Assembly: GCF_003852405.1 (NCBI RefSeq)
Contig: NZ_QAJM01000032.1
Location: 1 to 64,000, forward strand
Source of the DNA: Pseudomonas sp. KBW05
GTDB taxonomy: Bacteria > Pseudomonadota > Gammaproteobacteria > Pseudomonadales > Pseudomonadaceae
Reading direction: 5' to 3'
Length of the DNA stretch: 64,000 nt
Shown here: positions 9,355 to 18,459 of the stretch, one piece after another
How the letters are laid out: every line of letters begins with the position of its first letter
Position numbering within the stretch: position 1 is the stretch's first letter
The notes under the pieces: model-generated
What the model was told of the DNA's origin: nothing
Databases searched by the model: none
The model's input: the letters and a program-made list of their open reading frames with translations, nothing else
Made by a program: the position numbers and the translations under genes

Positions 9355-11217
9355 ATGAGAATTTCCAAGCTGTACCTGCTGATGGTTCTTGCAACCAGCG
9401 GTCATGCATTTGCCGCCGATTTGGCCCTGACTCCTTGGGATCCAAGCCTCAACGCAGAGGCCGTGGCGATCTTGAACACCAACGCACGCCTCGCCGCCAG
9501 CACCCGCGACGGTCTGCAACTGCTCGATGCCAAGGGCGTCGAACTGGCGCGCTTCAACGGCAACTTCAGCAGCCTTGACACCCGCGTATCCGGCACCCAG
9601 ACCCTGGTGGCCAGCCTCGACAACGAACGCCAACAAGCCCTGCTGATCAGCCTCGACGCCTCCGCCAAGACCTTCGGCAAACCGCTCTACCTGCCGACAC
9701 GCGACTACGCCGTGAACGGCCTGTGCCTGTACCGCGATTCGGCGGCCAACCTGTTTGTGTTCCTGGTGGGTGAAGAAGGCAAAGGTGAACAGTGGCTGGT
9801 GGGCAATGGCGCCACGCTGTTGAACGAACCCCAGCGCGTACGCGGTCTGCCGCTTCCGCCGTCGGCGCAGTTCTGCCAGGTGGATGACGCGGCCAATCGT
9901 TTGGTGGTCAACGAAGAAAACGTTGGCTGGTGGGCCTACCCGGCGCACCCGGAAGCCGATGTGAAACGCACGCCGGTGGCGGTGTTCGACACGCCCAAGC
10001 GCGAAGCCGGGGCCATGGCGCTGGTGTCGGGTGGTGTGATCGCGCTTGATCCCAAGACCGCCCAACTGCATCTGTTCCAGCAAACCGGTGAGCGTTGGGT
10101 CGAGCAATCGAGCCTGAACCTGCCGGGCCTCAAGGAGCCGGAGCAGCTCTCTGTCAACGGCCAGCAACTGCTGGTGCGTGATGACGACAGCGGTAAACTC
10201 TATCAGGGCACGCTCAACTGGCAAGCCAAGCCGGTGCCGGTCGATGCGGTGATTCCGGAAGTTGCCGCCGTGCGCCAGACCGATCCCGTCGGCCGCCAGG
10301 GCGATGCCGCGGATGATCCGGCGATCTGGATTCACCCCGAACAACCGGCCAAAAGCCGCGTACTCGGCACCAACAAAAAGCAGGGCCTGCTGGCTTATGA
10401 CCTCGACGGCAAGCTGTTGCAGGAGCTGGCAGTCGGGCGCCTGAACAACGTCGACGTGCGTCCCAACTTCAAGCTGGGTATGCAAACCGTTGACCTCGCG
10501 GTCGCCAGTAACCGTGACCACAACAGCCTGAGCCTGTTCAGCATCGACCGTCACACCGGCGAGCTGCGCGAAGCCGGTGAAGTGCCGACGCCCCTCAAGG
10601 CGATCTATGGCATCTGCCTGTTCCAGCCCGCCAGCGGTGAAATCTATGCCATCGCCAACGACAAGGACGGCACCTTCCTGCAATACCGCCTGAGTGCGCC
10701 GGATGGCCGTGTGCAGGGCGAGTTGGTGCGCCAGTTCAAGGTCGATAGCCAGCCTGAAGGCTGCGTCGCCGATGACCAGCGTCAGCGCCTGTTCATTGGT
10801 GAAGAAGACGTCGGCGTATGGGCGGTGGATGCGCGTGCCGATCAGCCGGCCAAGCTTACCAGCGTGATCAAGGTCGGCCCGCAGCTGCATGCGGACGTTG
10901 AAGGCCTGGCGTTGTACCAGAGCGACAAGCGCGATTACCTGGTGATCTCCAGTCAGGGCAATGACAGCTATCTGGTGGTGGATGCCGAACCACCGTTTGC
11001 CACCCACGGCGCATTCCGCGTTGGCCTCAACGCTGCTGCTGGCATTGACGGCGCCTCGGAGACCGATGGCCTGGAAGTGACCGCGATCAACCTCGGCGGA
11101 CCGTGGAGCCAAGGCATGCTGGTGGTGCAGGACGGGCGCAAGCGCATGCCCGAGCAGGCCCAGAACTTCAAGTTCGTGCCCTGGGCCGAAGTGACCCGCA
11201 CGCTGAAATTGCCCTGA
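9355..11217 (+). CDS. Two-domain beta-propeller 3-phytase, secreted
   Basis: 620 residues: a signal peptide of about 20 residues ending in GHAFA, an N-terminal region of about 290 residues that looks like an incomplete propeller, then a complete BPP phytase domain from about residue 305. The family hallmark DDPAIWIHP is near residue 320 and NNVDVRPNF, SNRDHNSLSLF and QPEGCVADD follow; their acidic residues bind calcium and phosphate. BPP phytases release phosphate from phytate at neutral pH, and two-domain forms are known. The ATG at 9355 is preferred over TTG at 9349 because GAAGGA lies about 12 bases before it. It probably works in the periplasm or at the surface for the upstream receptor. 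Confidence 0.9.
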   Translation: MRISKLYLLMVLATSGHAFAADLALTPWDPSLNAEAVAILNTNARLAASTRDGLQLLDAKGVELARFNGNFSSLDTRVSGTQTLVASLDNERQQALLISLDASAKTFGKPLYLPTRDYAVNGLCLYRDSAANLFVFLVGEEGKGEQWLVGNGATLLNEPQRVRGLPLPPSAQFCQVDDAANRLVVNEENVGWWAYPAHPEADVKRTPVAVFDTPKREAGAMALVSGGVIALDPKTAQLHLFQQTGERWVEQSSLNLPGLKEPEQLSVNGQQLLVRDDDSGKLYQGTLNWQAKPVPVDAVIPEVAAVRQTDPVGRQGDAADDPAIWIHPEQPAKSRVLGTNKKQGLLAYDLDGKLLQELAVGRLNNVDVRPNFKLGMQTVDLAVASNRDHNSLSLFSIDRHTGELREAGEVPTPLKAIYGICLFQPASGEIYAIANDKDGTFLQYRLSAPDGRVQGELVRQFKVDSQPEGCVADDQRQRLFIGEEDVGVWAVDARADQPAKLTSVIKVGPQLHADVEGLALYQSDKRDYLVISSQGNDSYLVVDAEPPFATHGAFRVGLNAAAGIDGASETDGLEVTAINLGGPWSQGMLVVQDGRKRMPEQAQNFKFVPWAEVTRTLKLP

Positions 11218-11220
11218 CGC

Positions 11221-11242
11221 GTCATCACCCGGTCATCACTTT
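11221..11242 (+). promoter_or_regulatory. Pho-box-like direct repeat before exbB
   Basis: GTCAT occurs at 11221-11225 and again at 11232-11236, an 11-base period, in GTCATCACCCGGTCATCAC. Each copy matches the core of the PhoB half-site CTGTCAT. It lies in the 46-base gap between the phytase stop and exbB and may give a second PhoB-dependent promoter. The match is weaker than at 6607. Confidence 0.55.
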
Positions 11243-11263
11243 TTATTCGAATAGGAGTTCACC

Positions 11264-11956
11264 ATGCACGCGACGATGGAACATATGACGATCTGGGGGT
11301 TGATCAGCGACGCCAGCCTGTTGGTCAAGGCAGTGATGGTCACGCTGCTGCTGGCGTCCTTGCTCAGCTGGTACTTGATTATCCAGCGCGGCGCGGTGCT
11401 GCGCCGCCTGGAGCGGCAGTTGAACGGTTTTGTGCAGCGCTTCCGTGCGGCGCCCGACCTGCAGGCGCTGTGCCGTGACACTGTGCAGGCGGGCGAGGGC
11501 GGCATTGCGCCGATCTTTATCGCCGGGGTGCAGGAATATCAGCACCTGCACAGCCATGATCCGGCCGTGCTGGAGGGCGTCGAGCGCGCCTTGCAGGTGG
11601 CGATCACCGAGCAGGAAATCGAACTGGAAAAGGGCCTGCAATTCCTCGCCACCGTGGGTTCGGTCAGCCCCTATATCGGCTTGTTCGGCACTGTTTGGGG
11701 CATCATGAATTCCTTTATCGGCTTGTCCCAGGTGCAGCAGGCCACGCTGTCCACCGTTGCACCGGGCATTGCCGAGGCGTTGATCGCCACCGCCATTGGC
11801 TTGTTTGCGGCGATTCCGGCAGTGATCGCCTACAACCGTTTTGCCGCCCGTGGCCAGACCTTGCTCACCCGCTATTACGCCTTCGGCAATGAGCTGCAAG
11901 TGCGCCTGCACCGCACCTTGCGCGGCACGCCGATCAACCTGGCCGTGGCCGCCTGA
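11264..11956 (+). CDS. exbB: MotA/TolQ/ExbB proton channel protein
   Basis: 230 residues with three membrane segments, at about 22-42 and two in the second half (near 125-150 and 170-195). The conserved FLATVGSVSPYIGLFGTVWG block (about 127-146) marks the ExbB/TolQ channel family. With ExbD it forms the inner-membrane motor that uses proton flow to energise TonB. AGGAG precedes the ATG. It is the first gene of a tight exbB-exbD-tonB set placed directly after the phytase, so it looks dedicated to the receptor at 6698. Family assignment is firm; the dedication is inference. Confidence 0.92.
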   Translation: MHATMEHMTIWGLISDASLLVKAVMVTLLLASLLSWYLIIQRGAVLRRLERQLNGFVQRFRAAPDLQALCRDTVQAGEGGIAPIFIAGVQEYQHLHSHDPAVLEGVERALQVAITEQEIELEKGLQFLATVGSVSPYIGLFGTVWGIMNSFIGLSQVQQATLSTVAPGIAEALIATAIGLFAAIPAVIAYNRFAARGQTLLTRYYAFGNELQVRLHRTLRGTPINLAVAA

Positions 11957-11971
11957 ATAAGGAAAGCTCCC

Positions 11972-12418
11972 ATGTTAACCAGGCCGCAACGCAAGCACGG
12001 GCCCAAGGCCGAGATGAACGTGGTGCCCTATATCGACGTGATGCTGGTGCTGCTGGTGATCTTTATGGTCACCGCGCCGATGCTGACCCAGGGCGTGAAG
12101 ATCGAACTGCCCAAGGTCGCCGCCGAGGCGTTGGCCACCGATACACGCCAGCAGATCCTCACGCTGTCGGTGCAAGCCGACGGCGGTTACTACTGGAACC
12201 TCGGCGGCGAACTCGACACCCAGCACCAGACCGACAGCGCCGTGACCCTGGAGGAAATGGGCGCCAAGGTCATGCAGGTGGTGGCGGCGCGCAGTGACAC
12301 CCAGGTGTTTATCCGCGCCGACGACAACGCTGGCTACGGTCGCGTGGTGGCGGCCATGGCGGTGTTGCAGAAGGGTGGTGTCAGCAACCTGGGGCTGGTG
12401 ACCGAGGCCCCGCAATGA
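11972..12418 (+). CDS. exbD: ExbD/TolR family biopolymer transport protein
   Basis: 148 residues: short cytoplasmic start, one membrane helix (about 20-41) holding the functionally required Asp in PYIDVMLVLLVIFMV, then a periplasmic domain. It partners ExbB in the TonB motor. AAGGAAAG lies upstream, the gap to exbB is 15 bases, and its stop overlaps the tonB start by four bases, a standard coupled arrangement. Confidence 0.92.
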   Translation: MLTRPQRKHGPKAEMNVVPYIDVMLVLLVIFMVTAPMLTQGVKIELPKVAAEALATDTRQQILTLSVQADGGYYWNLGGELDTQHQTDSAVTLEEMGAKVMQVVAARSDTQVFIRADDNAGYGRVVAAMAVLQKGGVSNLGLVTEAPQ

Positions 12419-13179
12419 CGGCGATGATCATGCACAGTCCAATGCTTTTAATCGCGCCCCGGGACACGGCCGGGTTCTGGAGAAGCAGCCTGGCCGCCAG
12501 CCTCGCGGTGGCGTTGCACGTCGGTGTGTTGGCCGTGCTGATGCTGGGCTGGTCGACGGAAAAACCTGTGGTGGAGGCGCCACGGGTGATGCACACCCAA
12601 TTGGTCATGCTGCCGCCAGCACCCGCGCCAGTGCCGGAGCCGGTGGCCGTCGCAGCACCGCCACCACCGGAGCCGGTCGCCGTGCCGGTGCCGCCCAAAC
12701 CCGTGGTCGATCCGCAGATCCAGGCGCAAAAACTGGAGAAAGCCGCCTTGGCACGCAAACGGGTCGAGGAGAAGAAAGTCGAGCAGCAACAGGAACGCCT
12801 GGCCAGCGAACAGCGCAATCGTGAACTGGAACAGCAACGGTTGAGCCAGGAACGCCTGGCGGCTGAGCGCGCTCGCCCGGCCGCACCCGCAGCGGCCCCG
12901 GCGTTTGACAGCCGCCAGTACCAACCCTTGGTCAAGGAAGCGCCGGACTATCCCGAGCGCGCCCTGGACAAAAACATCGAAGGCGATTGCTCGGTGGAGT
13001 ACACCGTCAACCCTCAAGGCCGCGTGGAAAACCCCAAGGTGCTGGACGGTTGCCACCCGCTGTTCATGCGCCCGTCACTGGCTGCCGCCAACACCTTCCG
13101 CTACCAGCCGCGCATCGTCGAAGGCAAGGCCGTCGCCGTACCGGCGGTGCGCAATACCTTCCACTACCGCATCCAATAA
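12415..13179 (+). CDS. tonB: TonB family energy-transducing protein
   Basis: 254 residues: an inner-membrane anchor (about 24-43), a Pro/Val/Glu-rich spacer (about 62-100), a long charged helix rich in Glu, Arg and Gln (about 103-150) and the C-terminal TonB domain from about 172 (KEAPDYPERALDKNIEGD, NTFRYQP). It crosses the periplasm to the TonB box of outer-membrane receptors. The ATG overlaps the exbD stop. It converges on the next receptor gene with only five bases between stop codons and no visible terminator. Confidence 0.92.
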   Translation: MTAMIMHSPMLLIAPRDTAGFWRSSLAASLAVALHVGVLAVLMLGWSTEKPVVEAPRVMHTQLVMLPPAPAPVPEPVAVAAPPPPEPVAVPVPPKPVVDPQIQAQKLEKAALARKRVEEKKVEQQQERLASEQRNRELEQQRLSQERLAAERARPAAPAAAPAFDSRQYQPLVKEAPDYPERALDKNIEGDCSVEYTVNPQGRVENPKVLDGCHPLFMRPSLAAANTFRYQPRIVEGKAVAVPAVRNTFHYRIQ

Positions 13180-13184
13180 ACCGC

Positions 13185-15305
13185 TCAAAGGTCGTAGCGC
13201 ACCGACAGCAACAGGGTGCGCGGATCGTTGACCGAGTAGTAACGCGCGCCGCTGGACGGCACGTAGCCCACTGATTGCGGATAGGCGCGATCCAGCAGGT
13301 TTTTCACCGCCAGGGTGGTGGTCCAGTGACCGTCGCCGCTGATGTAGCGGGTGTTGGCGTTCCAGAAGGTTTGCTGCGGCACTTCCTGAATGTCGTCGTT
13401 CAGCGCGTTGGCATAGGACTTGGTCTGGAACTGCGCGTCGGTGCCGGCCAGCCAAGTGCCTGGCAACCCGGCCGGGATGGTGTAGTTCAGGCCCACGCTT
13501 GCGTTCCAGCGCGGCGAGAACACCAGCTGCTTGCCGTTGGCATCCACTCCCGCACCGCTGGCGTTCTGGAAGTCGTCGTACTGGCTTTCCAGGTACCCGA
13601 GGTTGGCGGTCAACTGCAAGTCACGACTCAGGGCGGTGAGGGTTTCCAGCTCCACGCCATAGGTGTGGGCCTGGCCGACGTTGGTGCGCAGGCTCACGCC
13701 CAGCGCCGGGTCGTAGGCGTTGGTTTGCAGGTCCTTGTAGTCGTTGTAGAACAGCGCAACGTTGGCGCGCAGGCGCTGGTCGAAGAAGTCACCCTTGAAG
13801 CCGGTTTCCCAAGTGGTCACGTCCTCCGGCGAAAACGCCTGCTCGGCGGCGGCGCGGGTGGGGGCGCGGTTGTCGTAGCCGCCGGCCTTGAAGCCCTTGG
13901 CCACGTAGGCGTACTGGTTCAGGTGCGGGGTCCAGGCGTATTCGAAGCCGATCTTCGGGCTGGTGGACTGCCAGGACTTGCTCGACTCGGCGGCAAAGTT
14001 GGTGCCGGTGATCTGCCGGTCGGTGTTGATCGCATAGTTGGTGAACTCGAAGTTCTTGTGCTCGCGGGTAAAGCGCAAGCCGGCGATCAGCGACAGTTGC
14101 GGCGTGATCTTGTAGGTGCCCTGGCCATACAGCGCATAGCTTTCGGTGTTGGTGGTGCTGTATTGGCCTTGGCCGATCACGCGGTTGCGGGCGATCGAGT
14201 AGGTGAGGTTGTCGCGGTCGGCGTCGAAGCGTTCGCGGTACAGGTACAGGCCGGTGCTGAAGCTGAAGTCGTCGTAGTCGCCGTTGAGCTGGAACTCCTG
14301 GGTGGCGTAGTTCTGCTTGTAGAGAATCAGGTTGTTCTGGATCAGCGCGGCCTGGCCGGAGTTGTCGTAATCCACCGGCTGGTTGAACGACGACCAGGCG
14401 GTGACCGACTTGACGTTCAGGTGATCGTTGATCGCGTAGATCGCCCGCAGCACCGAGGAACCTTGGTCGAGGCGGTTTTTCGGGTCGAGGCTGCTGTAGC
14501 TCTTGAACTTGTCGAAATGGCCGCTGGCATCGAACGGCGAATAACTGGTGGTATCGCCGCGATCAAAGGTGCCGGCCAGGGTCAACTGCACATCCCACGG
14601 TGAATCCTCGGGCTTGTAGCGCAGCTTGCCGCGATAGGACTGGATATCCACGTTGTTCACGTCCTTGCCGCGTGTCGGGTTGGACACGGTGCCGTCGCGC
14701 GTCAGGCGAATCGCCGAGAAACTGCCAAACAGCGCGTTGTCCACCAGCGGGCCGCTGATCAGGAAGCGTCCGTTCTGCGCGTTGTAATTGCCCGCGCCGA
14801 GCTCGACGAAGCCCCGGGTTTCCTGGTTCGGGTCGCGGGTGATGACGCGAATCGCGCCGGCGCTGCTGTTGCGCCCGTACAGCGTGCCCTGGGGGCCGCG
14901 CAGCACTTCGACGCGTTCGACGTCGTTGAAATCCAGCATCGAGGAAATCGCCCGGGGGATGTACAGGTCGTCGGCATACACCGCCACGGCCGCTTCCTGG
15001 ATCGGGTCGGTTTCACCGATGCCACGGATGCCGTAGGTCTGGGCACTGTAGGAGATCGACTGGCGGCTGAGGGTCAGGTTCGGTACCTGGCCGGAGAGGT
15101 CGCGCACGCTGCGAATCTGTTTGTCTTCGAGGGTCTTTTCATCGAAGGCGGAGATCGCCAACGGGGTTTTTTGCAGGTCTTCGCTGCGGTGCTCGGCGGT
15201 GACATTCACCACTGGCAGGGCGGCGTCGTCGGCGTGGGTGTAGACGCTGAACAAGGCGAGCGAGACGGCGAGGGTGAGGCGGTTGGGCGCGGCGATATGG
15301 CTCAT
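13185..15305 (-). CDS. TonB-dependent receptor of the organosulfur region
   Basis: 706 residues: signal peptide (about 1-25), NVTAEHRSEDLQKTPLAIS near the plug start, the plug motif VERVEVLRGPQGTLYGRNS (about 128-146), the barrel and a C-terminal LLLSVRYDL. It resembles receptors described for siderophore-independent, carbon- or sulfur-compound uptake. It carries both shared signals of this region: a 34-bp box about 90 bases upstream (15396-15429) and the ACCGACCCC leader (15337-15361). This ties it to the sulfur genes. It is transcribed alone; the upstream dehydrogenase ends 234 bases away. Confidence 0.85.
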   Translation of the reverse strand: MSHIAAPNRLTLAVSLALFSVYTHADDAALPVVNVTAEHRSEDLQKTPLAISAFDEKTLEDKQIRSVRDLSGQVPNLTLSRQSISYSAQTYGIRGIGETDPIQEAAVAVYADDLYIPRAISSMLDFNDVERVEVLRGPQGTLYGRNSSAGAIRVITRDPNQETRGFVELGAGNYNAQNGRFLISGPLVDNALFGSFSAIRLTRDGTVSNPTRGKDVNNVDIQSYRGKLRYKPEDSPWDVQLTLAGTFDRGDTTSYSPFDASGHFDKFKSYSSLDPKNRLDQGSSVLRAIYAINDHLNVKSVTAWSSFNQPVDYDNSGQAALIQNNLILYKQNYATQEFQLNGDYDDFSFSTGLYLYRERFDADRDNLTYSIARNRVIGQGQYSTTNTESYALYGQGTYKITPQLSLIAGLRFTREHKNFEFTNYAINTDRQITGTNFAAESSKSWQSTSPKIGFEYAWTPHLNQYAYVAKGFKAGGYDNRAPTRAAAEQAFSPEDVTTWETGFKGDFFDQRLRANVALFYNDYKDLQTNAYDPALGVSLRTNVGQAHTYGVELETLTALSRDLQLTANLGYLESQYDDFQNASGAGVDANGKQLVFSPRWNASVGLNYTIPAGLPGTWLAGTDAQFQTKSYANALNDDIQEVPQQTFWNANTRYISGDGHWTTTLAVKNLLDRAYPQSVGYVPSSGARYYSVNDPRTLLLSVRYDL

Positions 15306-15336
15306 GGTGGACCCCTGAGAAAGTGGTGGTTGGCAA

Positions 15337-15361
15337 GGCCTCCACCTGGTCAGGGGTCGGT
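15337..15361 (-). promoter_or_regulatory. ACCGACCCC 5'-UTR leader (copy B)
   Basis: On the minus strand the leader reads ACCGACCCCTGACCAGGTGG followed by AGG. Its ACCCCTGA (15350-15357) is an exact 8-base complement of TCAGGGGT (15311-15318), which contains the Shine-Dalgarno AGGGG six bases before the ATG. See the finding on the four-copy leader. Confidence 0.6.
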
Positions 15362-15395
15362 GCTGGGGGTAACAATATGGATATGAAAGGCGTTC

Positions 15396-15429
15396 GTAAA
15401 AGTCCGTTTTGTTATATGTTAATTATTAA
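15396..15429 (-). promoter_or_regulatory. 34-bp sulfur-region box (copy 1)
   Basis: On the minus strand it begins TTAATAATTA-ACATATAAC and ends in TTTTAC. It matches copy 2 (20890-20923) at 28 of 34 positions and copy 3 (37566-37599) at 27 of 34 with no gaps. It is placed like an activator site plus -35 region; a LysR activator such as CysB is a guess. Confidence 0.65.
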
Positions 15430-15497
15430 TAATATGCATTTTATTGGTGCATAAAATGCCGATTTATAATCATATTCCCAGCCCTGCAAATATCTCA

Positions 15498-15525
15498 TGT
15501 GGGAGCAGGCAAGCCAGCTCCCACA
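15498..15525. repeat. Short REP-like hairpin
   Basis: TGTGGGAG-caggcaagccag-CTCCCACA palindrome downstream of the 2-hydroxyacid dehydrogenase stop (minus strand). It probably serves as a transcript end. Confidence 0.7.
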
Positions 15526-15539
15526 TTTATGATGTTGTG

Positions 15540-16484
15540 TCAGATGTTGGCGAGGTTGGCCAGTTCATTGCCGGAGATATACCGCTGTAGGTTTGCCAAG
15601 AACGTATCCGCAATCTCATTACGACTATTCGTCGAAATCGCCGACGTATGCGGCGACAACCGCACCCGTGGGTGCGTATACAACGGATGCCCATCCGGCA
15701 ATGGCTCCGGTTCCGTCACATCCAGCGAAGCCAACCCAACCTGCCCGTTATCCAGCGCCTCCAGCAATGCCTCCTGATCCAGCAACCCACCGCGCGCAAT
15801 GTTGATCAAATGCAGACCCGGCTTGGCACTGCCCAGCACGTCGCGGTTGATCAGGTTGCGCGTTGCCTCGGTCAACGGCGCGGCCACCACCAGGTGGTCA
15901 GCGCGGGCGAACAGGTCGTGGATATCCTTTGCGGCTTCTACGCCCGCACTGAACGGCGCCGAGCTATGGCGCAGCGCCACAACCTTGATGCCCAGCGCCA
16001 AGGCCTTCTGCGCCAGGCTCTCGCCAATCGCACCAAAACCAAGGATGCCCAGCGTGGTGCCCTTGAGCGGACGCAGTGGGGTGAAATTCCACTGCGAGTC
16101 CTTCACCCAGATATCCGGCAAATGCTTGGACGCGGCAAAGATCGCCGCCAGGGCGAACTCGGCGAGGTTGTCGGCCGCGCTGCCGCGTGAGGTGGTCACC
16201 GGCGGCCCATTGAACAGCCACTGCGGGTAGAAATCGATGCCCGACGACACCAGGTGCACCCATTGCGCGCCGTACGGCCAGCCCGGTGGTGGCGTATCCG
16301 GGGCGGTGTAGCCGCGCACGTTGATCGGGCGCAGCAGGAGGATATTGGCATGGGCTGGCAGGTCGCTGGGGACGCCGACCGGCACGCCGATTACCTGGGC
16401 TTCGGGGTAAATCGCTTTGAGGCGTTCGCGAATCACTTCATTGAAATCTTCGTCCAGCTGGCTGGCGATAATCACCTGACTCAT
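15540..16484 (-). CDS. D-isomer-specific 2-hydroxyacid dehydrogenase
   Basis: 314 residues. The NAD-binding domain shows LGILGFGAIGESLAQKAL (the GxGxxG fold), the substrate region has INIARGGLLDQEALLEAL with the conserved Arg, and SPHTSA carries the catalytic His. It should oxidise or reduce a 2-hydroxy or 2-keto acid with NAD(P). The start MSQVIIASQ overlaps the stop of the upstream flavoprotein gene by four bases (ATGA), so the longer reading to 16571 is rejected. It is the last gene of the operon starting at 20791. A role in handling the carbon skeleton left after desulfonation is plausible inference. Confidence 0.88.
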   Translation of the reverse strand: MSQVIIASQLDEDFNEVIRERLKAIYPEAQVIGVPVGVPSDLPAHANILLLRPINVRGYTAPDTPPPGWPYGAQWVHLVSSGIDFYPQWLFNGPPVTTSRGSAADNLAEFALAAIFAASKHLPDIWVKDSQWNFTPLRPLKGTTLGILGFGAIGESLAQKALALGIKVVALRHSSAPFSAGVEAAKDIHDLFARADHLVVAAPLTEATRNLINRDVLGSAKPGLHLINIARGGLLDQEALLEALDNGQVGLASLDVTEPEPLPDGHPLYTHPRVRLSPHTSAISTNSRNEIADTFLANLQRYISGNELANLANI

Positions 16485-17650
16485 GTGCGTTCCTTTTGGC
16501 GTTGGGCGAAGGCGGCTTTGCCGACGCCTTGCAACACGGCGTCGTTCTGCGGGGTGTGTACGCGGCTGCACAGCACGTCACGGTAATGCCGTTGCAATGG
16601 GTTGAGGCGCGACAGGCCAGGGTTGCCCGAGGCTTCGATCGCCAGCTCGACGGCGCGGATGGCGTTGTTGGTCACCAGGTACTTCAACTGCGCGGCATTG
16701 GCGGCCGGGGTGTGGCCTTCGGCGGCGGCGTCCAGCAGGCTGCGGTTGGCAAACAGCAGGGTGTCGATATGGCCGACGGTTTCCTGGAAGCGCGGCAAGG
16801 TCGCCAGCGCGGCGCCGAGGTTGGACGGCGCGCGTTCTTCCAGCCAGTTCACCAGCCAGTCCCGCGCGGCGTGGGCCACGGCGTCGTACACCGAGGACAG
16901 CAACACCGACATCCACAGGAAACCCTCGCCATCCAGCTCCGGCGACGGCGCGCTCCACGGGCTGACGCTGACGGCGTGGTCCAGCGGCACCAGCACGTTG
17001 TCGAGCACTACCTCATGGCTGCACGTGGCGCGCATGCCGAGGTGGTCCCAGGTGTCGATGATGGTGATGCCGGGGCTGTCCTTGGGCACCAGCCAGGCGC
17101 CCACCAACGGGTCGGCGTCGTCGCTGCGGCCCCACACGCTGAACCACGTCAGGCCGTGGCTGCCGGTGGAGTAGATCTTGCGCCCGCTGATGCGCCAGCC
17201 TTCGGCGGTGCGCACGGCGGTGGTCGCCGGCAGGCCGCCACGGGCCGGGGTGCCGAGGTCGGGTTCGACGCGCAGGGCGTTAATCAAAGCGCCATTGCGC
17301 ACGGCGTCTTCGGCGACGCGGGTGCGCAGGTGCGCGGGCCAGGTTTTGCTGTCTTGCAGGCGCGTGTGTTGCAGGTACTGCATCACCAGGATCAGCGCGG
17401 TGGAGGGTTCGCCCTTGGCAATCGCACTGATCGCCTTGCGCGCCTGGGGCAGGCTGGCACCGCCGCCGCCGAGGGATTTGGGCACGGTGAGGGCGACGAG
17501 GCCGTGTTCGTGGAGCAACTTGAAGTTGGCGTGGGGGAAGGCGCCGCTTTCGTCGTAGAGGTGGGCGGTGCTGGCTAGCTCGGCGCTGAGACGTTCGAGC
17601 AATGCTTCGAAATTGGCGACTTCCACGGAGCGCAGGGATGGTTGGGTCAT
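16481..17650 (-). CDS. Acyl-CoA-dehydrogenase-like flavoprotein (SfnB/DszC type)
   Basis: 389 residues with the acyl-CoA dehydrogenase fold: N-terminal helices, the KSLGGGGASLPQARKAISAI segment, GWRISGRKIYSTGSHG in the middle beta domain and WDHLGMRATCSHEVVLDNV after it. The best family match is the SfnB/DszC-like group, FMN- or FAD-dependent monooxygenases acting on organosulfur or related compounds; many pseudomonad sulfur operons carry one. The start MTQPSLRS is chosen because the longer frame to 17761 would translate the upstream REPIN. The ribosome site is weak. It follows the peroxiredoxin-like gene across that REPIN. Confidence 0.82.
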   Translation of the reverse strand: MTQPSLRSVEVANFEALLERLSAELASTAHLYDESGAFPHANFKLLHEHGLVALTVPKSLGGGGASLPQARKAISAIAKGEPSTALILVMQYLQHTRLQDSKTWPAHLRTRVAEDAVRNGALINALRVEPDLGTPARGGLPATTAVRTAEGWRISGRKIYSTGSHGLTWFSVWGRSDDADPLVGAWLVPKDSPGITIIDTWDHLGMRATCSHEVVLDNVLVPLDHAVSVSPWSAPSPELDGEGFLWMSVLLSSVYDAVAHAARDWLVNWLEERAPSNLGAALATLPRFQETVGHIDTLLFANRSLLDAAAEGHTPAANAAQLKYLVTNNAIRAVELAIEASGNPGLSRLNPLQRHYRDVLCSRVHTPQNDAVLQGVGKAAFAQRQKERT

Positions 17651-17672
17651 GAAAATGTACTCGGTCAAAAAA

Positions 17673-17762
17673 TGTGGGAGCGGGCTTGCTCGCGAAAGCG
17701 GTGTGTCAGGCAACTGATTCACTAACTGAACCACCGCATTCGCGAGCAAGCCCGCTCCCACA
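17673..17762. repeat. REPIN
   Basis: REP doublet inside the sulfur operon, between the peroxiredoxin-like gene and the SfnB-like gene. Arms at 17673-17696 and 17739-17762. Confidence 0.92.
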
Positions 17763-17775
17763 TTGGATTGTGGGC

Positions 17776-18459
17776 TTAGATGGCTAGGCGTACAGGCTGT
17801 GCGCCTATCAAGCGCTCCACGACTCGCAACACCGGCTCAGCCTCCGTGCGCACCAACCAATCCGGGCTCACCTGCACAAACGCCACCGTGCCGTCCTTGG
17901 CAATCACCACCACCGTCGGTTGCGGCAACTCCCACGTGCCGGTGCCGGTGGTCTCGCCAATGCTGTTGCCCTTGGCCAATGCGGCGTTGCGCGACGCCTC
18001 GTCAAAGCTGTAGAGAATCCCCAGGCGCCGTCCAAGGTTGTTGTCGCGGTCGCTGGCCACCAGCAATTGCAGGTTGTGGCGGGTCTTGATCTCCACCAGG
18101 CGCTCAGGCACTTGCGGACTCACGGCCACCAACGGCACGCCAAGTTCGCGCAGGCGTGGGTAGAGCTGGCGCTCATAGTAGGGCAGGGCGATGTTGCACG
18201 CCGGGCAGCCGGCAAAGCGGAAGAACACCAGCACCGCCGGGCCGTCGGCCAGCAGCAGTTCGCGGTTGAGTTCGCCGCCTTCGACGTTGAGCAGGGTAAA
18301 CGGGTCCAGCTCGTCGCCGACCTGCACATAGTCGTCCGGCTTGGCCTCATCCAGCAGGCGTTGGCGCTGGTTGATATTGACCTGCAACGACTCCGCTGCC
18401 CAGGTCGCTACACGTTCGGCGTGCAGGTCGGCCAACTGGCGGTTGAGGGATTCGCTCAT
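17776..18459 (-). CDS. Peroxiredoxin-like (AhpC/TSA fold) protein
   Basis: 227 residues with a thioredoxin-fold domain: [20 protein letters not shown] holds a CxxC pair at the peroxidatic position, followed by [12 protein letters not shown]. An N-terminal helical stretch of about 40 residues precedes the fold. Such proteins reduce peroxides or act as thiol-disulfide partners. Here it may detoxify peroxide or sulfite-linked by-products of the FMN monooxygenase. Its start overlaps the stop of that monooxygenase by four bases. The exact role is unproven. Confidence 0.82.
   Translation of the reverse strand: MSESLNRQLADLHAERVATWAAESLQVNINQRQRLLDEAKPDDYVQVGDELDPFTLLNVEGGELNRELLLADGPAVLVFFRFAGCPACNIALPYYERQLYPRLRELGVPLVAVSPQVPERLVEIKTRHNLQLLVASDRDNNLGRRLGILYSFDEASRNAALAKGNSIGETTGTGTWELPQPTVVVIAKDGTVAFVQVSPDWLVRTEAEPVLRVVERLIGAQPVRLAI

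Noticed and set aside
9262-11112. 616-codon frame antisense to the phytase
   Set aside because: The phytase frame is complete with signal peptide and DDPAIW motif; the antisense has none.
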